39,857 nt of DNA from Trueperaceae bacterium (lineage in GTDB: Bacteria > Deinococcota > Deinococci > Deinococcales > Trueperaceae): contig REEJ01000157.1 in the NCBI GenBank assembly GCA_007695125.1, positions 1 through 39,857 on the forward strand. The letters run 5' to 3'. The translations under genes and the position numbers were made by a program. Below, piece after piece: positions 8,601 through 17,163 of this stretch (the stretch's first letter is position 1; each line of letters starts with the position of its first letter). Under the pieces are notes generated by a model that was given only the letters and a program-made list of their open reading frames with translations, searched no databases and was not told the origin of the DNA.

Positions 8601-9346
8601 TCAAGGTCATCGCGATCGGCGACGTGCACGGCATGTGGCCGGAGTTGTGGCGGGTGCTCAAGGCGACGGCGGCGAGCACATCGACGTTCGCGCCGACCGA
8701 GGCGGTCCGCTCCGGGCGCTACCGCGTCGTGTGCATGGGTGACCTGGTCCACTACAAGGATGCCCGGGCGTACGCGGCTGCGGTCGGTGACGAGCACTAC
8801 GACCCTGCCGACCGCGATCACCTGCGCCGCGCCGCCAAGGCGCAGATCCGCGAGCTCTACCGCTTCAAGGACTACGTCGAGGCCTCCGAGGGCAACGTCC
8901 AGGTCATCCTCGGCAACCACGACGAGGCCGCCGTCAAGCACGGCTACGAGCTCGGGACGCGCGGTGGCTTGATGCACTACGAGTTCGACGAGGGTCGCGG
9001 TGGCGTGCCGCTCCCGGACGACCTGGCGACGTGGATCGAGGGCTTCCCGCGCGAGGTCGTGCACCACGGGGTGCACTTCGCCCACGCTGGGCCCACGGTC
9101 GGCATGCAGTTCTTCGACGACTTCTTCTATCACGACCCCGACACCAAGACGTGGTGGTACGAGAAGCCCGACCTCCTGCGTCAGGCCGGTCACCGCTTCG
9201 GCGTGTACGGCCACACGGTCATGAAGGAGGGGATCTACGTCGACAAGGAGCACGGCTTCGCGATGATCGACGCGCTCAGCCACACGCAGTTCCTCGAGAT
9301 GATCCTGTCCGACGAGCGGCTCGACTACTCGATCAGCTCGCTGTAG
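8597..9346 (+). CDS. Calcineurin-like metallophosphoesterase (PPP/ApaH type)
   Basis: A 249-residue protein with the di-metal phosphoesterase motifs in order: GDVHG (8-12), MGDLVHYKD (about 48-56), GNHDEAA (about 112-118), HFAHAGP (about 160-166) and YGHT (about 203-206). The second motif lacks the usual GDxxDRG. The family includes diadenosine tetraphosphatases, protein phosphatases and polynucleotide phosphatases; the substrate cannot be assigned. The GTG start at 8597 overlaps the stop of the Rad52/DdrA-like gene (GTGA, 8597-8600), so the two are made together. This context allows a role in DNA-end or nucleotide processing. It ends 9 bases before the convergent ftsE. Confidence 0.85.
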   Translation: MIKVIAIGDVHGMWPELWRVLKATAASTSTFAPTEAVRSGRYRVVCMGDLVHYKDARAYAAAVGDEHYDPADRDHLRRAAKAQIRELYRFKDYVEASEGNVQVILGNHDEAAVKHGYELGTRGGLMHYEFDEGRGGVPLPDDLATWIEGFPREVVHHGVHFAHAGPTVGMQFFDDFFYHDPDTKTWWYEKPDLLRQAGHRFGVYGHTVMKEGIYVDKEHGFAMIDALSHTQFLEMILSDERLDYSISSL

Positions 9347-9355
9347 CCGCGCCGC

Positions 9356-10036
9356 TCAGAGCGAGTAGCCGCCGTCGTCGTCGTCGCGCACCAGCTCGCC
9401 GCCGCGCAGCACCATGGTGCGGCGCTTGAGGCGATCGACCAGGTCGCGCGAGTGGGTGGCCACGATGACCGTGGTCCCCTTGATGTTGACGTCGTTGAGC
9501 AGCTCCAGGATCTCCCAGCTGGTGTCGGGATCCAGGTTCCCCGTCGGCTCGTCGCACAGCAGCAGCGGCGGGTTGGTGACGAGCGCTCGCGCGATCGCCA
9601 CGCGTTGCTGCTCGCCCAGCGACAGCTCGATGGGGAAGGCCTTGCGCTTGTGCGCCAAGCCGACCTGCCGCAGAGCCGTCAACGCGCGCTGTTCCTGGTT
9701 GCCGCGGAAGCCCGTCGCCCGCAGGGCGAAGGTCAGGTTCTCCAGTGCGGAGAGCTTGGGGAGCAGGCGATGGTCCTGGAAGACCATGCCGATGCGACGC
9801 CGCAGCAGCGGCAGCTGCGAGTCGCGCAGCCTGGCGAGGTCCTGCTCGGCGATCGCGACCACACCCTCGGTGGGAGCGATGCGCCGCAGCAGCAGGGCCA
9901 GCAGCGTGCTCTTGCCGGCGCCCGAGTGGCCCACGATGTACACGAACTCGCCTTTGCGGATGCGGAAATCGACGTCCTTGAGGGCGTGCGTATGCGTCCG
10001 GGCATAGGTCTTGGTGACGTGCTGGAACTCGACCAC
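9356..10036 (-). CDS. ftsE: ABC transporter ATP-binding protein FtsE
   Basis: A 226-residue ABC ATPase with Walker A GHSGAGKST (about 36-44), Q-loop VFQDHRLLPKL, signature LSLGEQQR, Walker B LLLCDEPTGNLD and H-loop ATHS. The phrases DHRLLPKLSALENL and DEPTGNLDPDTSWEI are characteristic of FtsE, which with the membrane protein FtsX activates cell-wall hydrolases at the division septum. The signature reads LSLGE where LSGGE is usual. No ftsX follows; the next gene is convergent. The start is taken as GTG 10036 (family length), with TAGCAT 8 nt upstream; an upstream in-frame start at 10054 would add six residues and would include the -10 box. Confidence 0.88.
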   Translation of the reverse strand: MVEFQHVTKTYARTHTHALKDVDFRIRKGEFVYIVGHSGAGKSTLLALLLRRIAPTEGVVAIAEQDLARLRDSQLPLLRRRIGMVFQDHRLLPKLSALENLTFALRATGFRGNQEQRALTALRQVGLAHKRKAFPIELSLGEQQRVAIARALVTNPPLLLCDEPTGNLDPDTSWEILELLNDVNIKGTTVIVATHSRDLVDRLKRRTMVLRGGELVRDDDDGGYSL

Positions 10037-10044
10037 GCGTGCGC

Positions 10045-10050
10045 ATGCTA
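10045..10050 (-). promoter_or_regulatory. Near-leaderless -10 box (TAGCAT) of ftsE
   Basis: TAGCAT on the minus strand lies 8 nt before GTG 10036. It gives ftsE its own promoter downstream of the nucleoside hydrolase gene. Confidence 0.5.
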
Positions 10051-10088
10051 CCAAGCGCAGGCGCGTGGTCGCGTGTGAGCCGTCGGCG

Positions 10089-11030
10089 TCAGCGGTACTC
10101 GGCCAGCGTGTCGACGAGCACGTCGGTCGCGGCCGTCGCGTCGACCGTCCGGACGACGTCGACGTTGGGCGCGGCGCCGCGCCTCACGCCGCGCAGGTCG
10201 GCGACGGTCATGCCGCGGGTGTGCGTGCCGGTGAGCTCGATCGCGACGTGCAGGCGCTCGGTCGTGACCAGCTGGGGGTGCGTCACGGCGAGCACCGCCA
10301 CTGGGTCGTGCAGCGGGCCGGCGTTCCGGTCGGAGTAGACCGTGCCGTAGGCGGCGCCGTAGAAGTCGAGCAGGTCGGCGCAGAAGGCGGCTGCCGCGCC
10401 CCCGCATGCCCGCACCCGCTCGATGATGGGCGCGTCGATCATCCACTGGTGCGTGGCGTCGAGGCCCGCCATCGTGAGCGGCACCCCCGAGCGGAACACC
10501 TCGTCGGCGGCCTCGGGATCGACGAGGATGTTGAACTCGGCGGCCGGGGTGACGTTGCCCCAGGGGACGCCGCCACCCATGATCGACACGCCGCGGAGCG
10601 AACCGGCGAGGTCCGGCGCAGCGCGCAGCGCCAGGGCCACGTTCGTGAGCGGTCCGGTGGCGATCAACCAGAGCGCCCCGGGGTGGGCGCGGACCGTGTC
10701 GACGATGAAGCCGACCGCGTCGTCCGAGGCCGGTGTGCGGCGGTGCGGTGGGTGCGCCGGTCCGTCGAGGCCGGAGGTGCCGTGGATGAACTCGGCTGTC
10801 CGAAGCTCGGCCACGAGCGGCCTCGGGCTGCCGGCGTGCACGGGGACGTCGAGGCCCAGCACCTCGCACATCGTCAGCGCGTTGGCCGTGGTGCGCTCCA
10901 GCGCCACGTTGCCGGCGACGGTCGTGACGCCGAGCAGCTCGCCGTGCCGCGCCGCCAGGGCGAGCGCCAGCGCGTCGTCGTGCCCCGGATCGCAGTCGAG
11001 CAGGAGGAGCGGACGCTCGCCGGCCACCAC
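10089..11030 (-). CDS. Inosine-uridine-preferring nucleoside hydrolase family protein
   Basis: A 313-residue protein that should cleave the N-glycosidic bond of ribonucleosides to base and ribose. The calcium-binding motif DCDPGHDDALA near residues 13-23 is the family hallmark. A second conserved segment, SIMGGGVPWGNVTPAAEFNI, fits the MGG/AEFN region of the active site. The start is GTG 11030 (a second GTG follows immediately), beginning right after the gyrA stop TGA (11032-11034), so it is probably expressed with gyrA. Nucleoside preference cannot be read from the sequence. Confidence 0.92.
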   Translation of the reverse strand: MVAGERPLLLLDCDPGHDDALALALAARHGELLGVTTVAGNVALERTTANALTMCEVLGLDVPVHAGSPRPLVAELRTAEFIHGTSGLDGPAHPPHRRTPASDDAVGFIVDTVRAHPGALWLIATGPLTNVALALRAAPDLAGSLRGVSIMGGGVPWGNVTPAAEFNILVDPEAADEVFRSGVPLTMAGLDATHQWMIDAPIIERVRACGGAAAAFCADLLDFYGAAYGTVYSDRNAGPLHDPVAVLAVTHPQLVTTERLHVAIELTGTHTRGMTVADLRGVRRGAAPNVDVVRTVDATAATDVLVDTLAEYR

Positions 11031-11031
11031 G

Positions 11032-13515
11032 TCAGGCCTGCGCTGGTGGCGTCTGCAGCGTGTCGCCCTCTGCGATCGCCTCGACCACCTGCTCCTCGGC
11101 TGGCAGCACCAGCGCCTGGACGACCTGGTCGCCGTCGCCGAGCCTCATGACCGTCACACCCTGCGAGGCGCGACCGTAACGGCTCACCTGGGCCACCTTG
11201 GTGCGGATCAGGATCCCGCCTTGGGACAGCGCGAAGAGCTCCTCGCGCCCGCTGACGTGCGCGAGGCTGACGAGGTCGCCGGTCTTGTCGGTCACGCGCA
11301 GCGTGATGACGCCCTGGCCGCCGCGGCCCTGGCGCGGGTACTCGCTGAACGAGGTGCGCTTGCCGAAGCCCTTGCTCGACACGGCCAGCAGCTCGGCGCT
11401 CTCGAGCTCCTCGGCGGGCACGACTGCCAGGCTCACCACCTCGTCGTCGCCGCGCAGCCGGATGCCGATCACGCCCTGCGTGGCGCGGCCCGTCTCGCGT
11501 ACCTGGTCCTCGGCGAAGCGGATCGCCATGCCGCTGCGGGTCGCGAGGCACATGTCGGCACGTCCGTCGGTGATGCGCACGGCCTTGAGTTCGTCGCCGG
11601 GCACGAGGTTGATCGCGATGAGCCCCGAGGCGTACATGTTGGCGTACTCCGCGATGGCGGTGCGTTTCACGAGGCCGCCGCGGGTGGCGAACACGAACGA
11701 GCCCGGTTGCTCGAGGTGCTTGATGGTGAGCACCGTCTGCACCTTCTCGTCGTCCTGCAGCTGCAAGATGTTGCGAACGTGGTTCCCGCGCGCGTTGCGG
11801 TCGGCCTCCGGGAGGTCGTAGATCTTCTCCCGGAACACCCGCCCGCGGTCCGTGAAGAACAGCAGGTAATCGTGCGTGCTGCCGACCAGGAGCAGTTCGT
11901 TGACGTCCTCGTCCTTGGTCTTCTGGGCGGTGCTGCCGCGGCCACCGCGCGCTTGGGCGCGGTACGCGCTCGCCGGTGTGCGCTTGATGTAGCCGCCGCG
12001 CGTGAGGGTCACCACCATCGCCTCTTCGGCGATGAGGTCCTCCTTGCTGATGTCGTCGGAGAGGTCGACGATCTGCGTGCGGCGCTCGTCGGCGAAACGC
12101 TTGCGAACGTCGCGCAGTTCCGCCGTGATGACGCCCCAGAGCTCGCCCTCGTCGCCGAGGATCAGCTCCAGCCGCGCGATCTCTTCCATCAGCCCGCGGT
12201 ACTCCTCCTGGATCTTGCCGCGCTCCAGGCCCGTGAGGCGCTGCAGGCGCAGGTCGAGCACGGCTTGCGCCTGGACGTCGGTCATGGCGAACTCGCGCAC
12301 GAGCCCGGCACGCGCCTCGGGGCCGTCGGCCGACGCACGGATCAGCGCGATGACCTCGTCGATGCGATCGAGCGCGATCAGGTAGCCCTCGAGCACGTGG
12401 GCCCGTTCGCGGGCTTTGCGCAGCTCGAACTCGGTGCGCTTGCGCACGACGTCGGCGCGGTGGTCGAGGTAGTGGCGCATCAGCGTGCGCAGGGGCAGCA
12501 GGCGCGGCGAGCGGTCGACGATGACCACGGTGTTGAACGAGAAGCTGGTCTGCAGCTGTGTGTACTTGAAGAGCTGGTTCAGCACCAGTTCCGGGATCGC
12601 GTTGCGCTTGAGCTCGAAGACGATGCGCATGCCCTGCCGGTCGGACTCGTCGCGCAGCATCGAGATGTCCTCGATCTTCTTGGCCCGCACCAGCGACGCG
12701 ACGGTCTGGATCAGCGAGGTCTTGTTGATCTGGTACGGGATCTCGGTCACGACGATCGCCGCCTTGCCGCCGCGGTCCTCGATGCGGGTCCGGCCGCGCA
12801 CCCGTACCGAGCCGCGGCCCGTGGCGTAGGCGTCGCGGATGCCTTCGGCGCTGAGCAGGCCGCCGGTCGGGAAGTCGGGGCCCTTCACGAAGCGCATGAG
12901 GCCATCGACGTCGATGGTCGGGTCCTCGATCATGGCGATCAGGCCGTCGACGATCTCGCCCAGGTTGTGCGGCGGGAGGTTCGTCGCCATGCCGACCGCG
13001 ATGCCGCTCGCGCCGTTGACGAGCAGGTTGGGGATCGACGACGGCAGCACCTCCGGCTCGGAGGAGGTGCCGTCGAAGGTCTCGCGGTAGGGGACGGTCT
13101 CCTTGTCGAGGTCGGCGAGCAACACCTCGGCCAGCTGCGTGAGCCGCGCCTCGGTGTAGCGGTAGGCAGCGGCGGGGTCGCCGTCGATGCTGCCGAAGTT
13201 GCCCTGTCCATCGACGAGCGGGTAGCGCAGGTTCCACGGTTGCGCCAGGCGAACCATCGCGTCGTACACGGCGCTGTCGCCGTGGGGGTGGTACTTGCCG
13301 AGCACGTCGCCGACCACGCCGGCGGACTTGCTGTGCTTCCTGGGCGGGACCAGGCCGGCTTGCAGCATCGCGTAGAGGATGCGGCGCTGCACCGGCTTCA
13401 GGCCATCGCGCACGTCGGGCAGGGCCCGATCGACGATGACCGACATGGCGTAGTTGATGAAGCTCGTCTTGATCTCGTCCGTCATCTGGATCGGGATGAC
13501 TTGTCCTTCGTTCAA
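11032..13515 (-). CDS. gyrA: DNA gyrase subunit A
   Basis: An 827-residue type II topoisomerase breakage-reunion subunit; with GyrB it introduces negative supercoils. The catalytic tyrosine is Y120 in RYTEARL. The quinolone-determining loop reads [10 protein letters not shown] with Ser81 and Asp85, the usual sensitive-type residues. The GyrA box QARGGRG at 521-527, which separates gyrase from topoisomerase IV, is present with Ala in place of Arg at the second position. Six beta-pinwheel repeats follow. The start codon is TTG at 13515, supported by GAGGAGGG (13523-13530) 7 nt upstream and by alignment of the N-terminus [14 protein letters not shown] with other GyrA proteins. gyrB is not adjacent. 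Confidence 0.97.
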   Translation of the reverse strand: MNEGQVIPIQMTDEIKTSFINYAMSVIVDRALPDVRDGLKPVQRRILYAMLQAGLVPPRKHSKSAGVVGDVLGKYHPHGDSAVYDAMVRLAQPWNLRYPLVDGQGNFGSIDGDPAAAYRYTEARLTQLAEVLLADLDKETVPYRETFDGTSSEPEVLPSSIPNLLVNGASGIAVGMATNLPPHNLGEIVDGLIAMIEDPTIDVDGLMRFVKGPDFPTGGLLSAEGIRDAYATGRGSVRVRGRTRIEDRGGKAAIVVTEIPYQINKTSLIQTVASLVRAKKIEDISMLRDESDRQGMRIVFELKRNAIPELVLNQLFKYTQLQTSFSFNTVVIVDRSPRLLPLRTLMRHYLDHRADVVRKRTEFELRKARERAHVLEGYLIALDRIDEVIALIRASADGPEARAGLVREFAMTDVQAQAVLDLRLQRLTGLERGKIQEEYRGLMEEIARLELILGDEGELWGVITAELRDVRKRFADERRTQIVDLSDDISKEDLIAEEAMVVTLTRGGYIKRTPASAYRAQARGGRGSTAQKTKDEDVNELLLVGSTHDYLLFFTDRGRVFREKIYDLPEADRNARGNHVRNILQLQDDEKVQTVLTIKHLEQPGSFVFATRGGLVKRTAIAEYANMYASGLIAINLVPGDELKAVRITDGRADMCLATRSGMAIRFAEDQVRETGRATQGVIGIRLRGDDEVVSLAVVPAEELESAELLAVSSKGFGKRTSFSEYPRQGRGGQGVITLRVTDKTGDLVSLAHVSGREELFALSQGGILIRTKVAQVSRYGRASQGVTVMRLGDGDQVVQALVLPAEEQVVEAIAEGDTLQTPPAQA

Positions 13516-13551
13516 GCGAACGCCCTCCTCCGGCCGGGGCCGTAACGCACG

Positions 13552-13557
13552 AGTCTA
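13552..13557 (-). promoter_or_regulatory. -10 box (TAGACT) of gyrA
   Basis: TAGACT on the minus strand would start transcription near 13545, giving a leader of about 30 nt that contains the Shine-Dalgarno site at 13523-13530. No clear -35 box is visible. Confidence 0.5.
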
Positions 13558-13662
13558 CCACCCCCGTCCGCTCGGCCGCCAGCCGCCGTCGTTGCGTCCT
13601 GGACGCGTGCGCGTTGCGTCGCGCCGCGCGCTACGAGGCTTCGCGCTGCGGCGCTGGCGGTG

Positions 13663-13668
13663 TACCCT
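13663..13668 (+). promoter_or_regulatory. Leaderless -10 box (TACCCT) of the ornithine cyclodeaminase-family gene
   Basis: TACCCT is followed after 5 nt by ATG 13674. Confidence 0.55.
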
Positions 13669-13673
13669 GCAGC

Positions 13674-14612
13674 ATGCGAACGCTGACCGACGACCACGTC
13701 GCCGACCTCACCTGGGAGGCCGTTCTGGACGCCCTCGAGGGGGCGTTCCTCGACCCGGGGCAGTTCCTGATGGCGGATCGCGTCATGCTCCCTGCGCCCG
13801 ACGACGGCGCGTACCTCACGATGCCGTGCGCCGACGTCGAGGGCTGGTTCGGCGTCAAGCAGGTGAGCGTGTCGCCGCGCAACCCGTCGCGTGGGCTGCC
13901 CTCGGTGCAGGCCTGGTACACGCTCTTCGACCCGCGCGGACGCCCTGTGATCGGCGCCCAGGCCGGGCTGCTCACCAGGCTGCGCACGGCGGCCGTGTCG
14001 GCGCTGGCGGCGGAGCGTCTGGCGAGCCCCGGCGCGCGCAGCCTGCTGATGGTGGGGACGGGTTCGCTGGCGCCCTGGCTGGTGCGCGCGCACCTGCAGG
14101 TGCGCGGGTACGAAACGGTGTGGATCTGGGGCCGCGATGCGGCCAAGGCCGAGCAGGTCGCAGCCGACGTGCTCGCGGCCTTCACCGGTGCCACCACGCG
14201 CCCGGCGGTGGTGGTGGCGGACGACCTCGAGGCGGCCGTCCGGCGCGCCGACGTGATCAGCGTGGCGACCACCGCGCGCGAACCGCTGATCCGGGGCGCC
14301 TGGCTGTCGCCGCGGCAGCACCTCGACCTCGTGGGCGCGTTCGTGCACGGCATGCGCGAGTGCGACACCGAGGCCGTGAGCGCGTGCGACGTGTTCGTCG
14401 ACCAGCGCGCCGCCGCTCGGCTCGAGGCCGGCGACCTCGCTGCGGCCGCAGCCGAAGGCTGGTCGTGGGACGACGTCGTCGGCGACCTGCACGAGGTCGT
14501 GCGCGGCGTCGTGGGCCGCCGTGAGGGCAGGCCGACCCTGTTCAAGTCCGTAGGCCTGGCGTTCGAGGACCTGGTCGTGGCACGGTTGTTGGCGTCTCCG
14601 GAGGCCGGATAG
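13674..14612 (+). CDS. Ornithine cyclodeaminase/mu-crystallin family protein
   Basis: A 312-residue NAD(P)-dependent enzyme. An N-terminal substrate domain contains GWFGVKQVSVSPRNPSRGLPS and the family segment TRLRTAAVSALAAERLA. A Rossmann fold follows with SLLMVGTGSLAPWLVRAHL (about 121-139) as the GxGxxA-type nucleotide loop. The region AVRRADVISVATTAREPLI is also typical. Members interconvert ornithine and proline, alanine and pyruvate, or reduce cyclic ketimines; the sequence does not say which. The start at ATG 13674 is set by the TACCCT box. It is a single-gene unit between gyrA (divergent) and purB, with 37 bases before purB. Confidence 0.88.
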   Translation: MRTLTDDHVADLTWEAVLDALEGAFLDPGQFLMADRVMLPAPDDGAYLTMPCADVEGWFGVKQVSVSPRNPSRGLPSVQAWYTLFDPRGRPVIGAQAGLLTRLRTAAVSALAAERLASPGARSLLMVGTGSLAPWLVRAHLQVRGYETVWIWGRDAAKAEQVAADVLAAFTGATTRPAVVVADDLEAAVRRADVISVATTAREPLIRGAWLSPRQHLDLVGAFVHGMRECDTEAVSACDVFVDQRAAARLEAGDLAAAAAEGWSWDDVVGDLHEVVRGVVGRREGRPTLFKSVGLAFEDLVVARLLASPEAG

Positions 14613-14638
14613 CTGCGCCTCCGACCGCGCCGAGGGCG

Positions 14639-14644
14639 TACGCT
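14639..14644 (+). promoter_or_regulatory. Leaderless -10 box (TACGCT) of purB
   Basis: TACGCT is followed after 5 nt by GTG 14650. Confidence 0.5.
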
Positions 14645-14649
14645 GGGGC

Positions 14650-15954
14650 GTGATCGATCGCTACAGCACCCCCGAGATGCGCTCGCTCTGGAGCGAGGCC
14701 AACACCTACCGAACCTGGCTCGAGGTCGAGCTGGCCGCCACCGACGCCTGGGAGGCGCTCGGCGAGGTCCCCGCCGGGACCGGTTCGCGCCTGCGCGCCG
14801 CGGCGGAGGCCGCGCCGCTCGACGAGGCCTTCGCCGAACGCGTCGCCGAGCTCGAGGCGCTCACGCGCCACGACATCGTCGCGTTCACGCGCGCGCTGAC
14901 CGAACGCCTCGGCGACGACGCCCGCTTCATCCACCTCGGCCTCACCAGCACCGACGTCGTCGACAGCGCCCAGAACCTACGCCTGCGCGCGGCCGTGGAC
15001 CTGATCCTGGCCGACCTCCAGGCGTTGCGTTCCGAGGTCCGCTGGCTGGCGGTCGAGCACAAGCACACCCCCTGCATCGGCCGCACCCACGGCATCCACG
15101 CGGAGCCGATGACCTTCGGCCTCAAGTTCCTGAACCTGGGCGCCGCGTTGGCGCGCGACGAGGAGCGCCTGCAGCGCGCCCGGACGGCGGTGTCGGTGGT
15201 CATGCTCTCGGGCTCGGTCGGGACCTACGCCCACGTGCCGCCCGAGGTCGAGGCCGTGGTCGCGGAGCGCCTCGGCATGGCGGTCGACCCGGTCACGAAC
15301 CAGACCGTCGCCCGCGACCGCCACGGCGAGCTGCTCGCGGCGCTGGCGCTGCTCGGCACGAGCATCGAGCGCATCGCGTTGGAGATCCGCCACCTGCAGC
15401 GCAGCGAGGTGCGCGAGGCGCAGGAGGGCTTCGCCCCTGGGCAGACCGGCAGCAGTTCGATGCCGCACAAGAAGAACCCGATCGCCTCGGAGAACCTGGC
15501 CGGCGTCGCGCGGCTGTTGCGTTCGCAGCTCCACGCCGGGCTCGAGAACGTGGCGCTGTGGCACGAGCGCGACATCAGCCACTCCGCCGTGGAGCGGGTG
15601 ATCCTGCCCGACGCCACCACGCTCGCGAGCTACGCCACCCGGCGCTGCACGCGTGTGCTCCGCGACCTGGTGGTCTACCCGGAGCGCATGTTGGAGAACC
15701 TCGATGCCTTGCACGGACTCGTCTACTCGCAACGCGTCCTGCACGCCCTGATCGACGGTGGCATGATGCGCGAGCAGGCCTATGAGGTGGTTCAGCGCAC
15801 CAGCCTCGCGTCGTGGGAGAGCGGCCGCCACCTGCGCGAGCTGCTCGCCGAGGACCCCGGCTGCAGCTTGGATCCCGCCGTGCTCGCCGACGCGTTCGAT
15901 CCCGCCTGGTACCTCCGCCACGTCGATGCCGTCTACGCCCGCTTCGGACTCTGA
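14650..15954 (+). CDS. purB: Adenylosuccinate lyase
   Basis: A 434-residue member of the fumarase/aspartase superfamily. It cleaves SAICAR to AICAR and adenylosuccinate to AMP, each releasing fumarate. The signature GSSSMPHKKNPI is at about residues 272-283; GRTHGIHAEPMTFG carries the conserved histidine, and HLGLTSTDVVDSA is the first conserved region. The GTG start at 14650 gives the standard N-terminus MIDRYSTPEM. The next gene, purC, makes its substrate SAICAR, so consecutive steps are encoded side by side, though purC has its own promoter. Confidence 0.97.
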   Translation: MIDRYSTPEMRSLWSEANTYRTWLEVELAATDAWEALGEVPAGTGSRLRAAAEAAPLDEAFAERVAELEALTRHDIVAFTRALTERLGDDARFIHLGLTSTDVVDSAQNLRLRAAVDLILADLQALRSEVRWLAVEHKHTPCIGRTHGIHAEPMTFGLKFLNLGAALARDEERLQRARTAVSVVMLSGSVGTYAHVPPEVEAVVAERLGMAVDPVTNQTVARDRHGELLAALALLGTSIERIALEIRHLQRSEVREAQEGFAPGQTGSSSMPHKKNPIASENLAGVARLLRSQLHAGLENVALWHERDISHSAVERVILPDATTLASYATRRCTRVLRDLVVYPERMLENLDALHGLVYSQRVLHALIDGGMMREQAYEVVQRTSLASWESGRHLRELLAEDPGCSLDPAVLADAFDPAWYLRHVDAVYARFGL

Positions 15955-15977
15955 GTCCGCCAGGCCGGGGGGTGTAG

Positions 15978-15983
15978 TAGCAT
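15978..15983 (+). promoter_or_regulatory. Leaderless -10 box (TAGCAT) of purC
   Basis: TAGCAT is followed after 7 nt by GTG 15991; an overlapping TAGTAG at 15975 is an alternative. Confidence 0.5.
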
Positions 15984-15990
15984 CGCTGAC

Positions 15991-16833
15991 GTGAACGCCC
16001 GTCCCGAGCCCCGCGAGTTGCTGTACGAAGGCAAGGCGAAGCAGGTGTTCGCCTGCGACGACGCCGACGTCGTCATCGTCCGCTACAAGGACGACGCCAC
16101 CGCCTTCAACGCCCAGAAGCGCGGCACGGTGAGCGACAAGGGCGTCGTCAACAACGCCGTCTCGGCGATGCTGTACGGCGAGCTCGAGGCGTTCGGCGTA
16201 CCGACGCACTTCGTCGAGCAGCTCGGCGCCCGCGACCAGCTGGTGCGGCGCGTCACGATCGTGCCCGTCGAGGTGATCGTGCGCAACCGCGCCGCCGGCA
16301 CCTTCGCCAAGCGCTACGGGGTCGACGAGGGCCTCGAGCTCGACCCCGTCGTGGTCGAGTGGTGCTACAAGTCCGATCCGCTCGGCGACCCGCCCATGAA
16401 CACCGCCACGGCCGTCGCGCTCGGACTCGCCGACGAGGCGCAGCTCGAGGCGATGTTCGACTACGCGGCCGACGTCAACGACTACCTCGGCGCCCGCTTC
16501 GCGGTGGCGGGCCTCGAACTGGTCGACTTCAAGCTCGAGTTCGGCATCGACGCCGCCGGCGAGCTGCGACTGGCGGACGAGATCAGCCCCGATACCTGCC
16601 GGCTGTGGGACGCCGAGACCGGCGAGAAGCTCGACAAGGACCGCTTCCGGCGCGACCTCGGCGGCGTCGAGGAGGCCTACCAGGAGGTCTGGAAGCGCCT
16701 GCGCGACACGCAGGGGCGCGACCTGGAGCTTCCCGAGGACGACTTCGACCTCGACCACGTCCACCTCGACGACGGCGACGACGACGCGGCGTTGGGCGCC
16801 GCGCTGCCGCGGCCTGGAGCCCACGATGCCTGA
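15991..16833 (+). CDS. purC: Phosphoribosylaminoimidazole-succinocarboxamide synthase (SAICAR synthetase)
   Basis: Joins CAIR and aspartate using ATP in purine synthesis. The N-terminal LLYEGKAKQVF is the ATP-binding signature. IVPVEVIVRNRAAGTFAKRYG and LELVDFKLEFG are the other conserved blocks, followed by LADEISPDTCRLWD. At 280 residues it is about 40 longer than the usual bacterial enzyme. The extra C-terminus, after the VWKRL segment, is acidic, rich in Asp and Glu. The start is GTG 15991. The stop lies inside the purS start region (ATGCCTGA overlap, 16826-16833), so purS translation is coupled. Confidence 0.96.
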   Translation: MNARPEPRELLYEGKAKQVFACDDADVVIVRYKDDATAFNAQKRGTVSDKGVVNNAVSAMLYGELEAFGVPTHFVEQLGARDQLVRRVTIVPVEVIVRNRAAGTFAKRYGVDEGLELDPVVVEWCYKSDPLGDPPMNTATAVALGLADEAQLEAMFDYAADVNDYLGARFAVAGLELVDFKLEFGIDAAGELRLADEISPDTCRLWDAETGEKLDKDRFRRDLGGVEEAYQEVWKRLRDTQGRDLELPEDDFDLDHVHLDDGDDDAALGAALPRPGAHDA

Positions 16834-16864
16834 GCCCACGATGCCTCCGTCCACGCTGCCTCCG
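16820..16864. repeat. Three imperfect 15-bp tandem repeats across the purC/purS junction
   Basis: Units start at 16820, 16835 and 16850 (gcccacgatgcctga, gcccacgatgcctcc, gtccacgctgcctcc). The first two each contain an in-frame ATG, so the duplication has supplied alternative purS starts (16826 and 16841) and the PTMPP/STLPP residues of the PurS N-terminus. Confidence 0.85.
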
Positions 16865-17152
16865 TCCACGCCGTCGACGACCGACGTCCGCCGCTTCGAC
16901 GCGGTCGTGCACGTGATGCTGCGGCGTGCGATCCTCGATCCGCAGGGCCGCGCCGTGCAGGGCACGCTCGAACGGCTCGGGTTCGAGAACGTCGAGTCGC
17001 TTCGTGTCGGGAAGCGCATCGAGCTGCGGTTGCGCGGCGAGCGCGCCGAGGTCGAGGCGCAGCTGGCGCGCATCGCCACCACCGTCCTCTCCAACCCGGT
17101 GATGGAAGAGGTCCGCACGGAGCTCCACGAGGTCCCGCCCGACGCCGTCTGA
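16826..17152 (+). CDS. purS: Phosphoribosylformylglycinamidine synthase subunit PurS
   Basis: The small subunit that holds PurQ and PurL together in the FGAM synthase of many bacteria. The core (about residues 22-106) shows VHVMLRRAILDPQGRAVQGTLERLGF, matching the PurS pattern VxxxxLDPQGxAVxxxLxxLG, and ends NPVMEEVRTEL. At 108 residues it is about 25 longer than usual; the extra N-terminus is made of Pro/Ser/Thr repeats from the tandem DNA repeat. ATG 16826 overlaps the purC stop; ATG 16841 is an alternative. purQ and purL, which normally follow, are absent here; an unrelated hydrolase follows. Confidence 0.93.
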   Translation: MPEPTMPPSTLPPSTPSTTDVRRFDAVVHVMLRRAILDPQGRAVQGTLERLGFENVESLRVGKRIELRLRGERAEVEAQLARIATTVLSNPVMEEVRTELHEVPPDAV

Positions 17153-17163
17153 GGCCGGCATCC

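Noticed and set aside
5186-9346. A plus-strand open frame of nearly 1400 codons running opposite the 813-residue protein
   Set aside because: Its translation over 5186-8590 is Arg/Gly/Ala-rich with no domains; the opposite strand has a signal peptide and membrane helices. Only its last part, in the phosphoesterase frame from 8597, is real.
5360-9346. A possible defence island around the unknown membrane protein, Rad52-like protein and phosphoesterase
   Set aside because: No nuclease, helicase, toxin or mobile element is nearby, and composition matches the neighbouring housekeeping genes.
10423-13545. A plus-strand open frame of about 1040 codons opposite the nucleoside hydrolase and gyrA
   Set aside because: It is a shadow of GC-rich coding on the other strand; gyrA is unmistakable there.
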